A stretch of DNA of 64,000 bases from Dromiciops gliroides (GCF_019393635.1 NC_057861.1:380810815-380874814); one strand, 5' to 3'. Numbered from the stretch's first letter, positions 1-12,394 are shown. The notes: a model not told the origin generated them from the letters alone. Numbers and translations: made by a program.

Positions 1-456
1 GGGTCAGGAACTAGCTGAATTACTGGATGAAGAAAAGCTAAGTGGTGTCCCCGTGCTCATCTTTGCTAACAAGCAGTATTTGCTCATTGCAGCCCCTGCC
101 TCAGAGATTGCAGAAGGACTGAACACGATCCGAAACAGGGCAGATCCAGTCTTGCTCAACCCTAACAGCAGAAGGAGTACATGACAGCATGAACCGGGTC
201 TGCAAAAACGTCAATGCTAAGAAGAAATGAAATCTAGATGAATGGAAACACAGGAGCCGAGGGAGCTGAGTTCTGTCCTGAAAACGCTCATTTGCTGCTT
301 TCTGACCATCTGTGTACAGCTCCAGCTGTTTAAAGAGAAGGAACAGCACAGTTTAAAAAAGAATCCCCATTCCATCAGTAGGTTTAACTGATCTCCGAGG
401 TTCAGTATCATTTTTCAAATAAAGGAATTACATTATTTCCTCTGCATAAAAAAAAA
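1..456 (+). pseudogene. ARL3P: ARL3 processed pseudogene, 3' part (runs off the window edge)
   Basis: ARL3 is an Arf-like small GTPase that works in ciliary cargo release. From base 2 the + strand reads as the C-terminal third of ARL3: [15 protein letters not shown], then [10 protein letters not shown], then [12 protein letters not shown]. The guanine-specificity motif NKQD has become NKQY. After the EGLN...TIR stretch the frame shifts, and a second frame carries the end of the protein, [10 protein letters not shown], with a stop at 228-230. A 3' UTR follows, with AATAAA at 418-423 and a run of nine A at 448-456. The exons are joined without introns, there is a frameshift, and a poly(A) stub ends the copy, so this is a retrocopy and not the last exon of the live gene. 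The 5' two thirds lie outside the window. The protein family was recognised from memory, not by search. Confidence 0.88.
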
Positions 457-1320
457 GTGCTTTTACATGTAATTGGGGCAAGGCAAAATTAAAAAAAATA
501 CTCTTCCTAAAGCATTATTCAGCTACCATTGACAGAAATTTCACTTGGGTATTCTTGAGAATTTAGTTTCATGATTTTTATAAAATCTGTAGTATACACT
601 TTTATAGTATTTAATTTATGTATCTCTTGAATATAAGCATCACAACAATTAAAATTAGAAAAGTTATAACTAGTAATAGCTTTTTGACTGAAGTCATGGA
701 TCTTTTTTCAGAAGCTAGATGGGGGTCCACAGGTATGGAATGTTTCATTCAGAGTCAAGTCATTTTTTCATTGTCTTAAACCTATTCCACGTTACTAAAG
801 ATAGTTTAATGGGAGAGGTGGTTCAGGAAATGGCTTCCATATTTTAAAAAAGTATAAATGCAACTTTAAAAAATAAAAATAAGCAATCAATGAATAGGCA
901 AATTTCTAATTAATATTTGACATCTTTTAATCATATGATGTTTAGGTAAGTATCGATCTATTTGTACATTAATTTCACTATTTGTTGTTTTAAAGGAGGA
1001 TATTTGTTTCTAGCAACAGATGATACTGATAATAGTCTTTAAAATGCTGAAATGAAAGTTTTATTTATGAGCTAAATCTCTCCAGACATCACTATCCCCA
1101 TAATCTCTACCCAATTCTTTTAAGCACTATGGAGTATTTCCTTTGATTTTTGAAACACTCTATTTTTAAAGTTCCTTTTAAAGTTCATTTAGATACTTGT
1201 GATGTTTAGTTTTAATTTGATTTGGTTATTTCTTCATTTGCAATATTTTTCCCTCATATAAAAAAGCTCCTTTGAAAACACAAAAGGAAGTTTTATATAA
1301 AATTAATATTGCCAGGAGCC
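457..1320. other. AT-rich sequence, no gene seen
   Basis: This sequence lies between the two processed pseudogenes. It is AT-rich, with no frame over 60 codons and no repeat family I can name. I see no SINE head or LINE frame in it. Confidence 0.6.
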
Positions 1321-2048
1321 ACTATATACAGCAGTAGAAACAGCAGCAGAAGCTGCAGTGGCACTATGACCGAGCTACACGGCCAAGATGTGTGACATCA
1401 TGGAGGATCAGACCGCTGAGAAGGCCTTCTAGCTATTTGACCGAACAGGGCATAGAAAGTTCTTATACAATCAGTGTGGCGATGTGATGAGGGCCCTGAG
1501 CCAGAACCCCACCAATGCTGAGGTACTTGAGATCTTAGGGAATTCCAAGAGTAATGAGATTAATATGAGGATGCTGGACTTTGAACACTTTCTGCCGATG
1601 CTACAGACTGTAGCAAAGAATAAGGACCAGGGCACATATGAGGACTACATAGAGGGGCTTCGGGTATTTGATAAGGAAGGGAATGGCACAATCCTGGGGG
1701 CTGAAATATGCTATGTCCTCATCACTTTGGGTGAGAAGATGACAGAGGAAGAGGTAGAAGTGTTGCTGGCAGGACATGAGGACAACAATGGTTCTATCAG
1801 TTATGAAGAGCTAGTCTTGACAGTGCTGAATGGCTGAAAAGAAAAGGCCCATTTCCACAGAGAATCCCCTAACTTTCTTAGTGTGACAATGATCCTCTTG
1901 CCCCTGAAGCAACTAACTACATTGTCAAGGTTACCAACCCCTTTCCTTCCAGTCCCCACCACATGTCCTCTTTGGCCTATGTGCTCTCTGCTTTCACCAC
2001 ATAAACTTGCTAACTCCTCCTAACCCAAAAAATGAAATAAAATAAAAT
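1321..2048 (+). pseudogene. MYL6P: MYL6-like processed pseudogene (myosin essential light chain)
   Basis: The parent is the 151-residue essential (alkali) light chain of non-muscle/smooth-muscle myosin II. The original ATG is at 1388-1390 (MCD...EDQTAE). An in-frame TAG at 1429-1431, just after KAF, cuts the frame. It is then open from 1484 to 1837 (117 residues from an internal Met) and keeps recognisable EF-hand-family sequence: [26 protein letters not shown] and [10 protein letters not shown]. The C-terminus ends VLNG, one of the two alternative MYL6 ends. A GC-richer 5' leader (1321-1387), a 3' UTR and an A-rich end with AATAAAATAAAA near 2036-2047 show that this is a reverse-transcribed mRNA copy. 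Translation of the 117-residue remnant is possible but unsupported. MYL6B is an alternative parent. Confidence 0.87.
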
Positions 2049-2960
2049 TTTATAGTGGTAGAAATAATATAATTTGCTATGTCTGTGGCTTTCCTCTGTA
2101 AGGCCCAGGGATTTATTATAAGTCTACATTTCTCAGTCTTTTATCTAGCTCAGCTATTCTTTTGATGTAACCCAGAACAGTCACTTAAAATATAAATACT
2201 TCAGCATACACATCTGGAAAGATGGCATAATACTACATATCCATACTGTGATGAATAAAACTATATGTGGTCGCCCTATTTCTGTCCCAAGTGTAGAGAA
2301 TTTTACCTGGGTTTATCATACATTTGTAACTTAGAAATTAGAAGCTACTACACTGGTTTGGGGGCATTAAGCATTTATTAAAGTATATTAAATATTAGTA
2401 AAGAGAGCATACATGGCTCTGAAAGATAGGAAAGCCTAGAGAAGAGAGAAAATGGGGAACCCTAGAAGGTTCTACACTCATCCAGTTCTCATGCCAAAAG
2501 GGAACCAGTGTCTCTGCAAGCTTGCTGAGGGCAGGAGCAGAGCCTGCCCATAAACATTGTTCAAAGCCAATTGGCTAGCATCAATCAAATCTATTGGGTC
2601 ACTTGATGCACAGTTGTGCTGAGGTAAGAGAACAGATCCTCTGGGGGAACCAAGGCTTTCAGGTGGGTGTGGTTTTGAATGAGGTAACTTCCTGACTCTG
2701 GGCTGACCTTAAGAAGGGTCAGGCCCAGCTCTCTCATTGACCTCTGGGGAGTCCCAAAACCCCATTATTTTCTCACAATATTAGAGCTATAGTAGAATTG
2801 TAAATAATCCAATTACAGATTATGAAATAATCTTTGTAAGTACATTATTTAAGGTATTTAAATGTTTGGATTCAGCTAAATATTAGTTCTCTCTGCTGTT
2901 CCCATATGAATACATACCAACATACATATAAACATTCATGCATACATATATACATACATG
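2049..2960 (-). other. Unassigned sequence; possible solo LTR near 2266-2778
   Basis: The piece 2266-2778 has a few LTR-like traits on the - strand: it starts TG and ends CA on the + strand, it is GC-richer than its surroundings, and it carries an antisense AATAAA near 2372. No clean target duplication is visible, so this is a weak suggestion only. A CATA-rich simple-sequence patch occupies about 2908-2960. Confidence 0.3.
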
Positions 2961-3208
2961 TTGTTCTTTTGTAGTCATGTCCAACTTCTTGTGACCAAAT
3001 TTGGAGTTTTCTTAGTAAATATATTGTAGTCACTTGACATTTCATTTTCCAGCTCATTTTATAGATAAGGAACTGAGGCAAACAAGGTTAAGTGACTTTC
3101 TCAGGGTCACACAGCTAGTAAGTATCTGAGGCCAGATTTTAACTCAAGAGGATGAGTCTTCCCAAATTTAAGCACAATGGTCTATCCACCGAGCCATGTA
3201 GCTGCTCA
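2961..3208 (-). mobile_element. Long-form marsupial SINE with RTE-like tail
   Basis: On the - strand this reads tRNA-like head, then the MIR-type core (TAGCTGTGTGACC family), then a tail of the AAACTGAGG...GAGTCGGACATGAC type that resembles the 3' end of RTE/BovB LINEs. The copy is diverged. The family was recognised by eye. Confidence 0.8.
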
Positions 3209-4011
3209 GATACATACTTACATATATACAATAATATAAATTCTTATGTGTAAATGTCTATACAAGCATAAAAAGATATACATGTCCATAAAGCCTATGC
3301 AATAGTCAGAAGTAGTGTCTGCTTAAGATCTCTGATAGATTATGTTTTATTTAGAAGCAAAATCATTCTGAGATCAGTAGGTCTGTCTGGGTAAAAATCC
3401 AGTCTTTTCTTCTTTCCTATCTAATCCATCTTTTGTTTGTGCATTTCACCTCCTTGTGCAAGATGGGAGATTAAGGTTAAGGTGATTTTGAATTCAAATT
3501 CATTGGAATTTATTGAGCTATTACTCCATAAAAAGCAATATGCTTGCTAGTACAAGTAGATTAAAAGATGAATAAGGCATTGTTCTCTCTATCAAGAAGA
3601 CAGTGTGTGCTCAGCGTGACAAGATTTCTTTTAGTTAAGAATAATATGTCTTGAGCAAAATATTTTGAGACCTATGGAATAAAATGTACGATGAGTAAAA
3701 ATGAAAGCCAAATGATTCACACCACCTGGTAGCAAAGTATGCTCGTTGAGGAAGGAAGCCATCAAATTCACTATGAATGACAAATTCTCAGATCCCCTGA
3801 CTTAATTCATGCCAGGCTGTAACCTTTCATTAGGTTTTGGAGTTCTTTTTCTCAACCTCAGGAGGCTGGTATTCTTCAGTCAAATATCTTAGTATGTTTG
3901 TCTCATTCATTGATAAGATTCCCATTCTTCCCTTACCTGTAGTGTTTTATTTAAGGTTACTTATAAGGAAGAACCTATTTTTTAAGCTTTTAATGGGAAT
4001 GGCAAAAATAG
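3209..4011. other. No gene or nameable repeat seen
   Basis: AT-rich unique-looking sequence. No LINE frame or SINE head is visible. Confidence 0.5.
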
Positions 4012-4240
4012 AGTTGTTGTTGTTGTTCATTTGTTTCTGACTCTTTGTGACACCATAGACCATGATTCCCATTGGCAAAGATGCTAGTGTGCTTTGATAT
4101 TTCATCCTTCAGTGGATTAAGGCAAACAGGTTAACCGACCTACCAAGAGTCACACAGCTAGTAAGTGTCTGAGGTCAGTTTTGAACTTAGGTCTTCCTAA
4201 CTCAAGGCCCAGCACTCTATCTACTGAGTTATCTATCTCC
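4012..4240 (-). mobile_element. Long-form SINE with RTE-like tail
   Basis: Same structure as the copy near 3.0 kb. The tail end has TTG repeats (4012-4026). The head is degenerate at 4225-4240, so the Pol III A box is no longer intact. Confidence 0.78.
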
Positions 4241-4747
4241 ATCAAAAATATATTATGACAGCTTAAATTCAAGTCACCCAGATGTAATCATTCCCAGTTC
4301 TACAAGATCCTCCCAAGTTGCAGACAAAGCAATAGTTCAGAAGTTTAGAATTCTTGTCAGGGAGCTGAGTAAAAGAGCTTTTTTATTCACAAAATGAGTG
4401 CTAGCTGGTGTTTTGCTAATGAATGCCAAAATCACAAGGGACCTCATGTCTCCCTTAAAGCCCACAGATTATGGTAGCGGTTTCCTAGGGAAACCATGCA
4501 GCTGAATTACAGCTAGGGGCTCAGACCCTGTTATGTCCTCTGATCCAACAGCTCATTATCCATTCATGAAACTTCCTAGAATTAAAAAGGAGTGCAGGCA
4601 AAATGTTTTAGATGCCATGTCCCTGTGACACAACATGACAGGGAAAGGGTACCATTGTCTCAGGAATCATTAAGACTTCTCTATCACCAATGTTCACTGT
4701 CCAAACCTCAATTATATCTCCTCCTTCAGTCAATCTCATTAGCATCC

Positions 4748-4906
4748 TTTTTTTTTTCTTTTTTTTTCCAGGGTAGGGGGGCAATGAAGGTTAAGTGACT
4801 TGCCCAGGGTCACACAGCTAGTGTCAAGTGTCTGAGGCCAGATTTGAACTCAGGTCCTCCTGAATCCAGGGCCAGTGCTTTATCCACTGTGCCACCTAGC
4901 TTCCTC
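4748..4906 (-). mobile_element. Short tRNA-headed SINE, antisense
   Basis: A T-rich block (the poly(A) tail on the other strand) is followed by the reverse complement of the SINE core, B box and A box. The reading direction is minus. Confidence 0.9.
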
Positions 4907-5280
4907 CACTAGTATATTTTTCTATTCCCTCCAAGAGCTTTGAATCTCAGGAGAGAAGTTGGGGAGACAAGGCTATACTAAAGTATCAATGTGTTGGCAA
5001 AGCTGTTATGCAATCCTACGGGAATTAGAGATGGTTAAGGTAAACCATGAGTGAAGGGAGCAAGGAAAGCTTCATGAAAGAAATAGTGAGTGGGTTAAGT
5101 GTTGGAGGAAGGGAAGGAGAGGACATTCTGGATGGAACAAAATAATTAGGGACAAAGAGAAAGGAGATAACTAATACAGATGCTGAGTGGCACGTGGTTT
5201 CTGCCAATTTAACTGGAGTATTGGTTACCTTTAGGAGAGTATTATGAGTCAACAAGTCAAGTCAGCAAATATTTATTTAC
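4907..5280. other. Spacer, nothing recognised
   Basis: Unique-looking sequence between two antisense SINEs. No coding or RNA feature can be supported. Confidence 0.5.
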
Positions 5281-5424
5281 TTTTGCTGGGGGATGAAGAG
5301 GGGAGACAATTGAGGTTAAGTGACTTTCCAAGAGTCACTTAGTAAGTTTCCGAGGTGAGATTTGAACTCAGTTCCTCCTGACTCCAGGGCTGGTGTTCTA
5401 TCTACTGTGACACCTAGCTACCTG
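5281..5424 (-). mobile_element. Short SINE, antisense, diverged
   Basis: The core and the tRNA-like head are recognisable in reverse, but the core has several substitutions. An older copy. Confidence 0.8.
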
Positions 5425-5690
5425 CTCAGGAAGTATTCATTTACAGATTATAGAGAGAAGCCAGGAAGTTGCCTGAACTCTCCTGAGTTTTGCTCAAAAA
5501 TAACATAAAATAAAGTCCCTAAACAGATTCTGGAAATACAGAACCTACAAAAATACAGATAGTCACAATCTTCCAATTTGTGATAATTTAGAAGACTTTA
5601 GGAAAGGTCTGTCTCTCTTGAGCAAAAGGGAAGTGCAATGAAATTCAGCACAGTGCAGACAGGGTCTGGGCAAGTCAGCAGTAGGCTCTT

Positions 5691-5831
5691 TTTTTCAGGG
5701 CAATGATGGTTAAGGGTTAAGGGCCAGGGCCACAAAGCTAGTATGTGTCCAGTGTCTGAGGCCAAATTTGAACTCAGGTCCTCCTGAATCCAGGGTTGGT
5801 GCTTTATCCACTGTACCACCTAGCTGCCCCC
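5691..5831 (-). mobile_element. SINE inserted in the old L1 5' UTR
   Basis: Antisense short SINE. It is flanked by AGCAGTAGGCTCTT (5677-5690) and AGCATGAGGCTCTT (5832-5845), a 14-bp target duplication with two differences. Confidence 0.9.
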
Positions 5832-6500
5832 AGCATGAGGCTCTTGACCACAGCACAGATCAACAGCTGAGGTCCCTTGTTTTGGCTCAGCAGGCTGTTG
5901 GCGTAGCAGGCCAGTTATGAGACCCAATAGCCCAACTGAGAGGGCAAATAGCCAACTAGAGAAGTAGGTACAAGACAGCCACAACTAGGCCAAGCCATCC
6001 CAGCACTGGGAACAAGCCTACGATGGTGAGTAATCCACAAGCCACAGAGGCTTCAAAGCAGAATGTCAGTGAGCAGGCCCCTATCCCCCAGCACAAGAAC
6101 CTTGTAAAAGTGGCTCCTGTTCCCCAGGAGCAGACCTCAACATTAAAAGTCAAAAAATAATCTACAATATGAGTAAGAAACAGAAAAGGGCCCTTACCAT
6201 TGAGAGCTTCTATGGAAGCAGGAAAGACCAAAACACAAACTCAGATGAGGACAATACTGGCAAATTCCTACATGAGAAGCCTCAAGGGGAAAGATGAATT
6301 AGTCTCAAGACTAAAAAGCCTTCTTAGAAAAGCTCAAAAAGAATTTTAAAAATCAAATAAGAAAGGCATGAGAAAAAAGGGAAAAGAAATGAGAGAAATG
6401 AGAGTTACACAAAAAAAAATTATGAAAAAAGAGTCAACAGCTTGGAAAAAGGAGCACAAAAAATGACTGAAGAAAACAATTCCTTAAAAAACACAATGGG

Positions 6501-6643
6501 AGGGGGGGCAGCTAGGTGGCACAATGGATAGCTGGCCCTGGATTAAGGAGGACATGAGTTCAAATCCACCCTCAGACACTTGACACTTACTAGCTGTGTG
6601 ACCCCGGGCAAGTCACTTAACTCTCATTGCCCCACCAAAAAAA
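6501..6643 (+). mobile_element. SINE inserted in the old L1 ORF1
   Basis: Sense-strand short SINE with head, B box and poly(A). It is flanked by AAAAACACAATG and AAAAATACAATTG, consistent with a target duplication in the coiled-coil region of ORF1. Confidence 0.88.
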
Positions 6644-8437
6644 AAAAAATACAATTGACCAAATTGGGGGTGGAGATGGGGAATTATCCAAATGGAAAAG
6701 GAGTTGCAAAAGCTTACTGACTAAAATAATGCCTCAAAAATTAGAATTGGGCAAATGGAAGCTAATGACTCCATGAGACACCAAGAATTTGTCAAAAAGA
6801 ATCAAAAGATTGAAAAAATAGAAGAACATATGAAATACTTCATTGGAAAAACAACTGACCTGGAAAATAGATCCAGGAGAGATAATCTACGAATTATTGG
6901 ACTACCTGAAAACCAAGATCAACAAAGAGTATAGACACCATATCCCAGGAAATTATCAAGGAGAACTGGCCTGATATTATGGAATCAGAGGATAAAATCA
7001 TCATTGAAAGAATCAACTGATCACCTACTGAAAGTGTCCCCAAAAATAAAACATCAAGGGATATTGCAGTCAAATTTCAGAATTATCAGGTGAAGGAGAA
7101 AATACTATAAACAGTTAGAAAGAAACAATTTAAATATCATGGAGCCACAATTAGGATTACACAGGACCTGGTAGCTTCAACATTAAGGTATCAGAAGGCT
7201 TGGAATATGATATTCAGAAAGTCAAAAAAGCTGGGATTACAACCAAGAATCAACTACCCTGAAAAATTCATCATTATATTTCAGGGGAAAAGATGGGCAT
7301 TCAATGAAATAGGGGACTTCCAAGGTTGCCTAAAAAAAGACCAGAACTGAACATAAAATTTGATCTTCAAATGCAAGACTTAAAAGAAGTATAAACAAGT
7401 AAACGTAAAAATGTGATTCAATTAGGTTAAACTGTTTACATACCTATGAGGGAAGATAATACATTTTAATACCTTTTCCCCTTTTTGTCCTTTTAACTCT
7501 TGATATCTGTATTTATATTTGGGTATAGTTACTAAATAGACTTTAATGTGATAATATAAAGAAACTTAAGGGGCAGAATAAAAGTAGATTGGGGTAGGAG
7601 AAGGAACAGGAGGTGGAATGGGGTTAATTACATCATATGCAGAGACACAAAAAACCTATTACTATAGATGAAAAGAAGGGGGGGGTGAACATTGTTTCAA
7701 CCTTACTCTCATCAGATTTATTTTAAAGAGGAAATTAACAAATATACCCATTTGGATAACAAAACCTAGCTTATACATTTAGAAGTAAAAGGGTAAGGGG
7801 AAAAGCATAGTATTGACAGAAGGGAGGGCAGAAGCAGGGGAGGAAAGGGGAAAGAAAAGGAAGGGCTGCTGATAAATGGAAACGAAGACTGAAGGAGGAA
7901 GTGGTTAGAAGCAAAACACTGGTGAGGAGGAATAGGGTGAAAGAGAAAAAAAAAGTACAAACAAAGGGGAAAAGAGGAGAGAAGGAAATACATTTAGTAA
8001 TCATAACTGTGAATGTGAATGGGTTGAACTCTCCCATAAAAGAGAAGCAAATAACAGAGTGTATTAATGAACAGAATCCTACAATATGTTCTTTACAAGA
8101 AACACATTTGCAGCAGAGAGATACACACCTAGTAAAGGTAAAAGGTTGGCGAAGAATATATTATGCTTCAGCTGAAGTGAAAAAAGCAAGGGTAGCAATC
8201 CTTATCTCAGACATAGCAAAAAGATATAATTAAAAGATAAAAGCAAGGTACCATATATAATGAAGTATTATCAATACTAAACATATATGCACCAAGTGTT
8301 ATAGCATCCATATTTTTACAGGAGTAGTTAAATAAATTGCAAGAGTTGGTAAAGAGATAGCAAAACTATAGTAGTGGAAGATCTTAACATTTCCCTCCCA
8401 GAACTAGAAAAATATAACCACAAAATAAATAATAAAT

Positions 8438-8705
8438 AAGTTATGTATTATATATATAATGTAACCTGTAAAGTCTCATTATTATTATTGCTATTGTTGA
8501 TTTTCCAGCAGTGGAGTAACATATTTTGGAGAGAAAAAAAGTTATATGACAGATTATTTGCCTTCTAGAACCTTTTATATCTATTTGGGGAAATAATACT
8601 AATGCATATGAAACAATTAGAGCAAAGTTAAGTATCAAGCTATGTAGTGAAATTTAGTTATACAAATCCAATAGTTATTCAGAAAAAGGAAAGAACAATC
8701 AGGGG
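8438..8705. other. Non-L1 segment splitting the old L1
   Basis: AT-rich sequence that matches none of the other L1 copies in the window, between endonuclease-region and RT-region sequence of ORF2. About 1.2 kb of ORF2 found in the 28-34 kb copy is missing here, so this is a deletion with filler or a replacement. Its origin was not recognised. Confidence 0.5.
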
Positions 8706-9297
8706 CAGTGATAAGAGAAAAGTGAAGTGAAGAAGGAATTCTACCAAATTCCTTTTATGACACAAATATGGTGTTAATATCTACACCAGACAGAACCAAA
8801 ACAGAGAAATAAAATTATAGGCAAATTTCCCTAATGAATTTTGATGCAAAATATTAAATAAAATATCAGCAAGAAGATTATAGTAATTTATCACTAGGAT
8901 AATTCTTTAAGACTGGTTGGGATTTATACCTGGAATGTAAGGCTGGTTCACCATTAGGAAAACTATCCATGTATTCAACCACATCAATAACAAAACTAAC
9001 CAAAATCATATGATTATCTCAAAAGATGAAGAGAAAGCATTTGACAAAATATAGCATTCATTGCTATTAAAAAACAATAGAGGGGCGGCTAGGTGGCACA
9101 GTGGATAGAGCACCGGCCCTGGAGTCAGGAGTACCTGAGTTCAAATCCAGCCTCAGACACATAACACTTACTAGCTGTGTGACCCTGGGCAAGTCACTTA
9201 ACCCCAATTGCCTCACTTAAAAAACAAAACAAAACAAAACAAAAAAACAATAGAGAGCACAGGAATAAGTTGAGCGTTTCTTAAAATAAGCAATATT
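8706..9297 (+). mobile_element. Old L1, ORF2 reverse-transcriptase region (broken)
   Basis: It matches by eye the ORF2 RT segment at 31960-32340 of the fuller copy (the block with [15 protein letters not shown] and [10 protein letters not shown] equivalents), with many stops. It is interrupted by the SINE at 9083 and by the HAL1-like element from about 9298, and continues at 12395. Confidence 0.85.
9083..9241 (+). mobile_element. SINE inserted in the old L1 ORF2
   Basis: Short SINE with a tail of AAAAC repeats. A perfect 14-bp target duplication AAAAAACAATAGAG lies at 9069-9082 and 9242-9255. Confidence 0.95.
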
Positions 9298-10029
9298 GAG
9301 ATTTTTGGGGTGGAGCCAAGATTGTGGTGGAACAGCAATAAGCTCTTGGCACTCACTACACAATTGCTCCAAAAAACCTACAAATAATGCCATAGTACAA
9401 TTCCTGGAACAGCAGAACCCACAAAAGAATGGGCTGAGATTATTTTCCAGCCAAAAATGGCATAGAAGGTCAGGAGGAGGGGACTGCTGTGCCACGGTGG
9501 GAGTGAAGCCCAACCCCAAGATCACACTGACAAAGATCCAGTCCCAGGAAGGCCAAGCCAGACACAGAGCCTCTGTATCAGCTGCAGCACCAGTGTCATC
9601 TGGAACTAAGGTCATGGTCTGGTGAGAGGGCCAAGTTGTTGGCCAGGGAAACAATACAGGGGTCTCTTCTGGCACTGAGGTGGAACTTGGGTGTTTCACC
9701 CCTGCTGGGAACCAAGAAGTAGGCTTAAGTGGCAGTGATCCAGGTGGGGCAGGAAAGCAGGCTCATTAGAGCTAACAACTACAGAACACAAAGTTATGCT
9801 GCCTGGTTAATTAGCAACTTGGCCTGGGGTTGTCTATGTACCAGAGAACAGGCCAGGCAAATGAAGGACCTGCCCCTCCTTAAGTCATAAAACCTTAGAC
9901 TCCCTGAACCTTGTACATCCTGGGAGTAGTCCCCCATTTTAAGAAGGATTTAAAAGTCAAGTAAAAGAGGAGCAAGATCAGCAGACAGAGAAAGGTGGGG
10001 ACCATAGAAAGTTTCTTTAGTGAAAAGGA

Positions 10030-10989
10030 AGACCAAGATACACCCTAACTAGATGATAGCAATGTCAGGGCTCCTACATCCAAAGCTTTCAAGAAAAATA
10101 TGAATTGGTCTCAGGCTATAAAAGCACTCAAAAAGGACTTTGAAGATAAAGTAAGGGAAGTAGAAGGAAAGGTAACAGAGATAGAGGAAAACTGGAAAGA
10201 GAAATGAAAGTGATGAAGGAAAGTCATGAAAAATAAGTAAACAGCTTGACAACTCAAATTGGCCAAATGGAAAATGAGGTTCAAAAGCTCTCTGAAGAAA
10301 ATCATTGTTTAAAAATTAGGATTGAGCAAATAGAAGGAAATGACTTTATGAGAAATCAAGACCCAATCAAGTAAATCCCAATGAACAAAAACAAAAAAAA
10401 CCCCAAAAAAATAGAGGGCAATGTGAAATATCTCCTTAGAAAAACAGCTGACCTGGAAAACAGATCCAGGAGAGATAATTTGAAAATTATTGAACTACCT
10501 GAAAACCAAGATCAAGGAAAGAGCTTGGACATCATCTTCCAGGAAATTATCAGGGAAAATTGTCCTGATATTCTAGAAACAGAAGGTAATATAGAAATTG
10601 AAAGAATTCACTGATCACCTCCTGAAAGAGGTCCCAAAAGGAAAACTTCCAGGAATATTATAGCCAAATTCCAGAGATCCCAGGCCAAGGAGAAAATATT
10701 GCAAGCAGCCAGAAAGAAATTATTCAAGTATTGTGGAGCCACAGTCACAATAACAGAAGGTCTAGCAGCCTCTACATTAAAGGATCAGATGGCATGGAAT
10801 ATGATATTCCAGGGGGCAAAGGAAGTGGGATTACAACAAAAAATCACCTATTCAGCAAAACTTAGTATAATTGTTCAGGGGAAAAAATGGGACTTTAATG
10901 GAAAAGAGGACTTTCAGATATTTGTGATGAAAAGATCTGAACTGTATGGAAAATTTAACTTTCAAATGCAAGACCCTAGAGAAGTATAA
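10030..10989 (+). pseudogene. HAL1 copy A ORF1 (RNA-binding/chaperone protein), broken
   Basis: In L1s this protein is a trimeric nucleic-acid chaperone made of a coiled coil, an RRM and a C-terminal domain. Here the coiled-coil part (10080-10370) has stops. RRM-like sequence is open at 10381-10614 and ends at a TGA after ERIH, and the C-terminal domain is open at 10699-10989. The expected start ATG near 9970-9990 has decayed. Confidence 0.75.
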
Positions 10990-11172
10990 AAAAGTAAACA
11001 GGAAAAAGAAATGAAGATGGATGTTAAATGTTAAACTGCTTACATTCCTACATGAGAAGATGACACATCTAGCTCATAAGAAATTTCTCAGTATTAAGGC
11101 AGATGACAGAAATAAAGTTAGACAGAGGGCACAGGTAGGAATTGATTATGAAGGGATGATATCTGTAACACA

Positions 11173-11310
11173 TTTTTTTTGTGGGGTGGTTAGAGATCGG
11201 TGACATGCCTGGTGTCACACAGTGGGTGATTTTCTTCTAAGGTTGGATTTGGGCTCAGATCCCCTGGACCCAGGGTGGGTGTTTTGTCCACTGTGTCACC
11301 TAATTGCCCT
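11173..11310 (-). mobile_element. Degenerate SINE remnant built into HAL1 copy A
   Basis: A T-run is followed by a badly eroded antisense SINE ending in CACTGTGTCACCTAATTGCCC. The same remnant sits at the same place in the HAL1 copies at 37208 and 56985, just before ATGATGACAT, so it was inherited from a HAL1 ancestor. Confidence 0.72.
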
Positions 11311-12394
11311 ATGATGACATTTTTAGGGTAAAATTGAGGGGTGAGAGGATTTCTCTGAGGAGGGGAAAAGGAGAGGTAGAATGGATTGAAATCCCACATG
11401 AAAGAAACAGGAAAGGGTTTACAGAGTGGGGGGAAAGATGAGGGATGAGTGGGGCAATTAATGAACCTTACATTCATCAGAATTGGCTCAAGTACCTTAA
11501 TCTCATCAGAGTTGGCTCAAGGAGGTAATAACATACACACTCAATTGGGTGGAGTAATCTTTCTAACCCTGCAGGAAAGTAGGAGGGGAAGGGGATAAGC
11601 AGGGATTGGTGAAAGAAGCAAGGGCAGATTGGGGTAGGGCAGAGTCAGAAGCAAATCCTCTTTGAGGAGAGATGAAAGAAGTTAGAGAATAGATTAAATA
11701 TCATGGGGAAGGGGATAGAATGGAGTGAAACAGTTAACAATCGTAATTGTGAAAAAGAGAAAATGAAAAAATTACACAAAAAATAGTTATAGCAAATCTT
11801 TGTGGTGGGTAAGAATTGGAAATCAAAGTAATGCTTATCAAATGGCTAATGACTAAACAACCTGTGGTATATGATTGTAATGGAATATTGTTGTGCTATA
11901 AGAAATGACAAGCTGGATGATTTCTGAAAAAAACCTGGAAAGACTTATATGAACTGATGTATAGTGAAGTGAGCAGAACCAGAACATTGTCTACAGTGAC
12001 AGCATGATTGATATATGAGCAATTGTGAATGACCTAACCATTCTCACCAATACAATGATCTAAGACAATCCCAAAGGACTACTGATAAAGCATACTATCT
12101 ACCTCCAGAGAAAGAATTGATATTGATTGAATACAAACTGAAGAATGCTAGTTTTCATTTTCTTTTTTTTAACTTGAGTCTTTTTATATAAAATGAATAA
12201 TATATCAATGTTTTACATAATTGAACATATATAACCTATATCGTATTGCTTACCACCTCAGGGAAGGGTGTGAGTAGAGGAGGGAAGGAATGAGAGAGGG
12301 ATAGAATTTGGAACTCGAAATTTTAAACAAACAAACAAACAAATAAGTAAATAAATAAACAATAAATAGATAAATAAAACAAATAAAACAAAAT

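Larger units (their letters stand above)
5450..8437 (+). mobile_element. Old L1, 5' part: 5' UTR, ORF1 and start of ORF2 (dead)
   Basis: The 5' UTR begins about 5450, lacking roughly the first 25 bases seen in the fuller L1s at 16519 and 28018. ORF1 begins at ATG 6170 (MSKKQKRALTIESFY) and its C-terminal domain ends about 7393. Stops and frameshifts break it throughout. The inter-ORF spacer is purine-rich (7560-7960). ORF2 starts near 8000 (ITVNVNGLN, endonuclease N-terminus), and the ETHLQQRDTH and GVAIL-like blocks of the endonuclease are readable to 8233. The element is interrupted by SINEs at 5691 and 6501 and continues at 8706 after an unexplained segment. It cannot be active. Confidence 0.88.

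Noticed and set aside
1-230. Last exon of a live ARL3 gene
   Set aside because: It has a frameshift, loss of the NKQD Asp, and a poly(A) run directly after AATAAA; these mark a retrocopy.
7766-8037. Overlapping antisense frames rich in Phe, Pro, Leu and Ser
   Set aside because: They are the reverse strand of the purine-rich L1 inter-ORF spacer. The same artefact appears at 30042-30393 and 37345-37726.
9217-9699. 160-codon antisense frame
   Set aside because: It lies antisense in the HAL1 5' UTR and a SINE edge, with no recognisable domain; a shadow frame.
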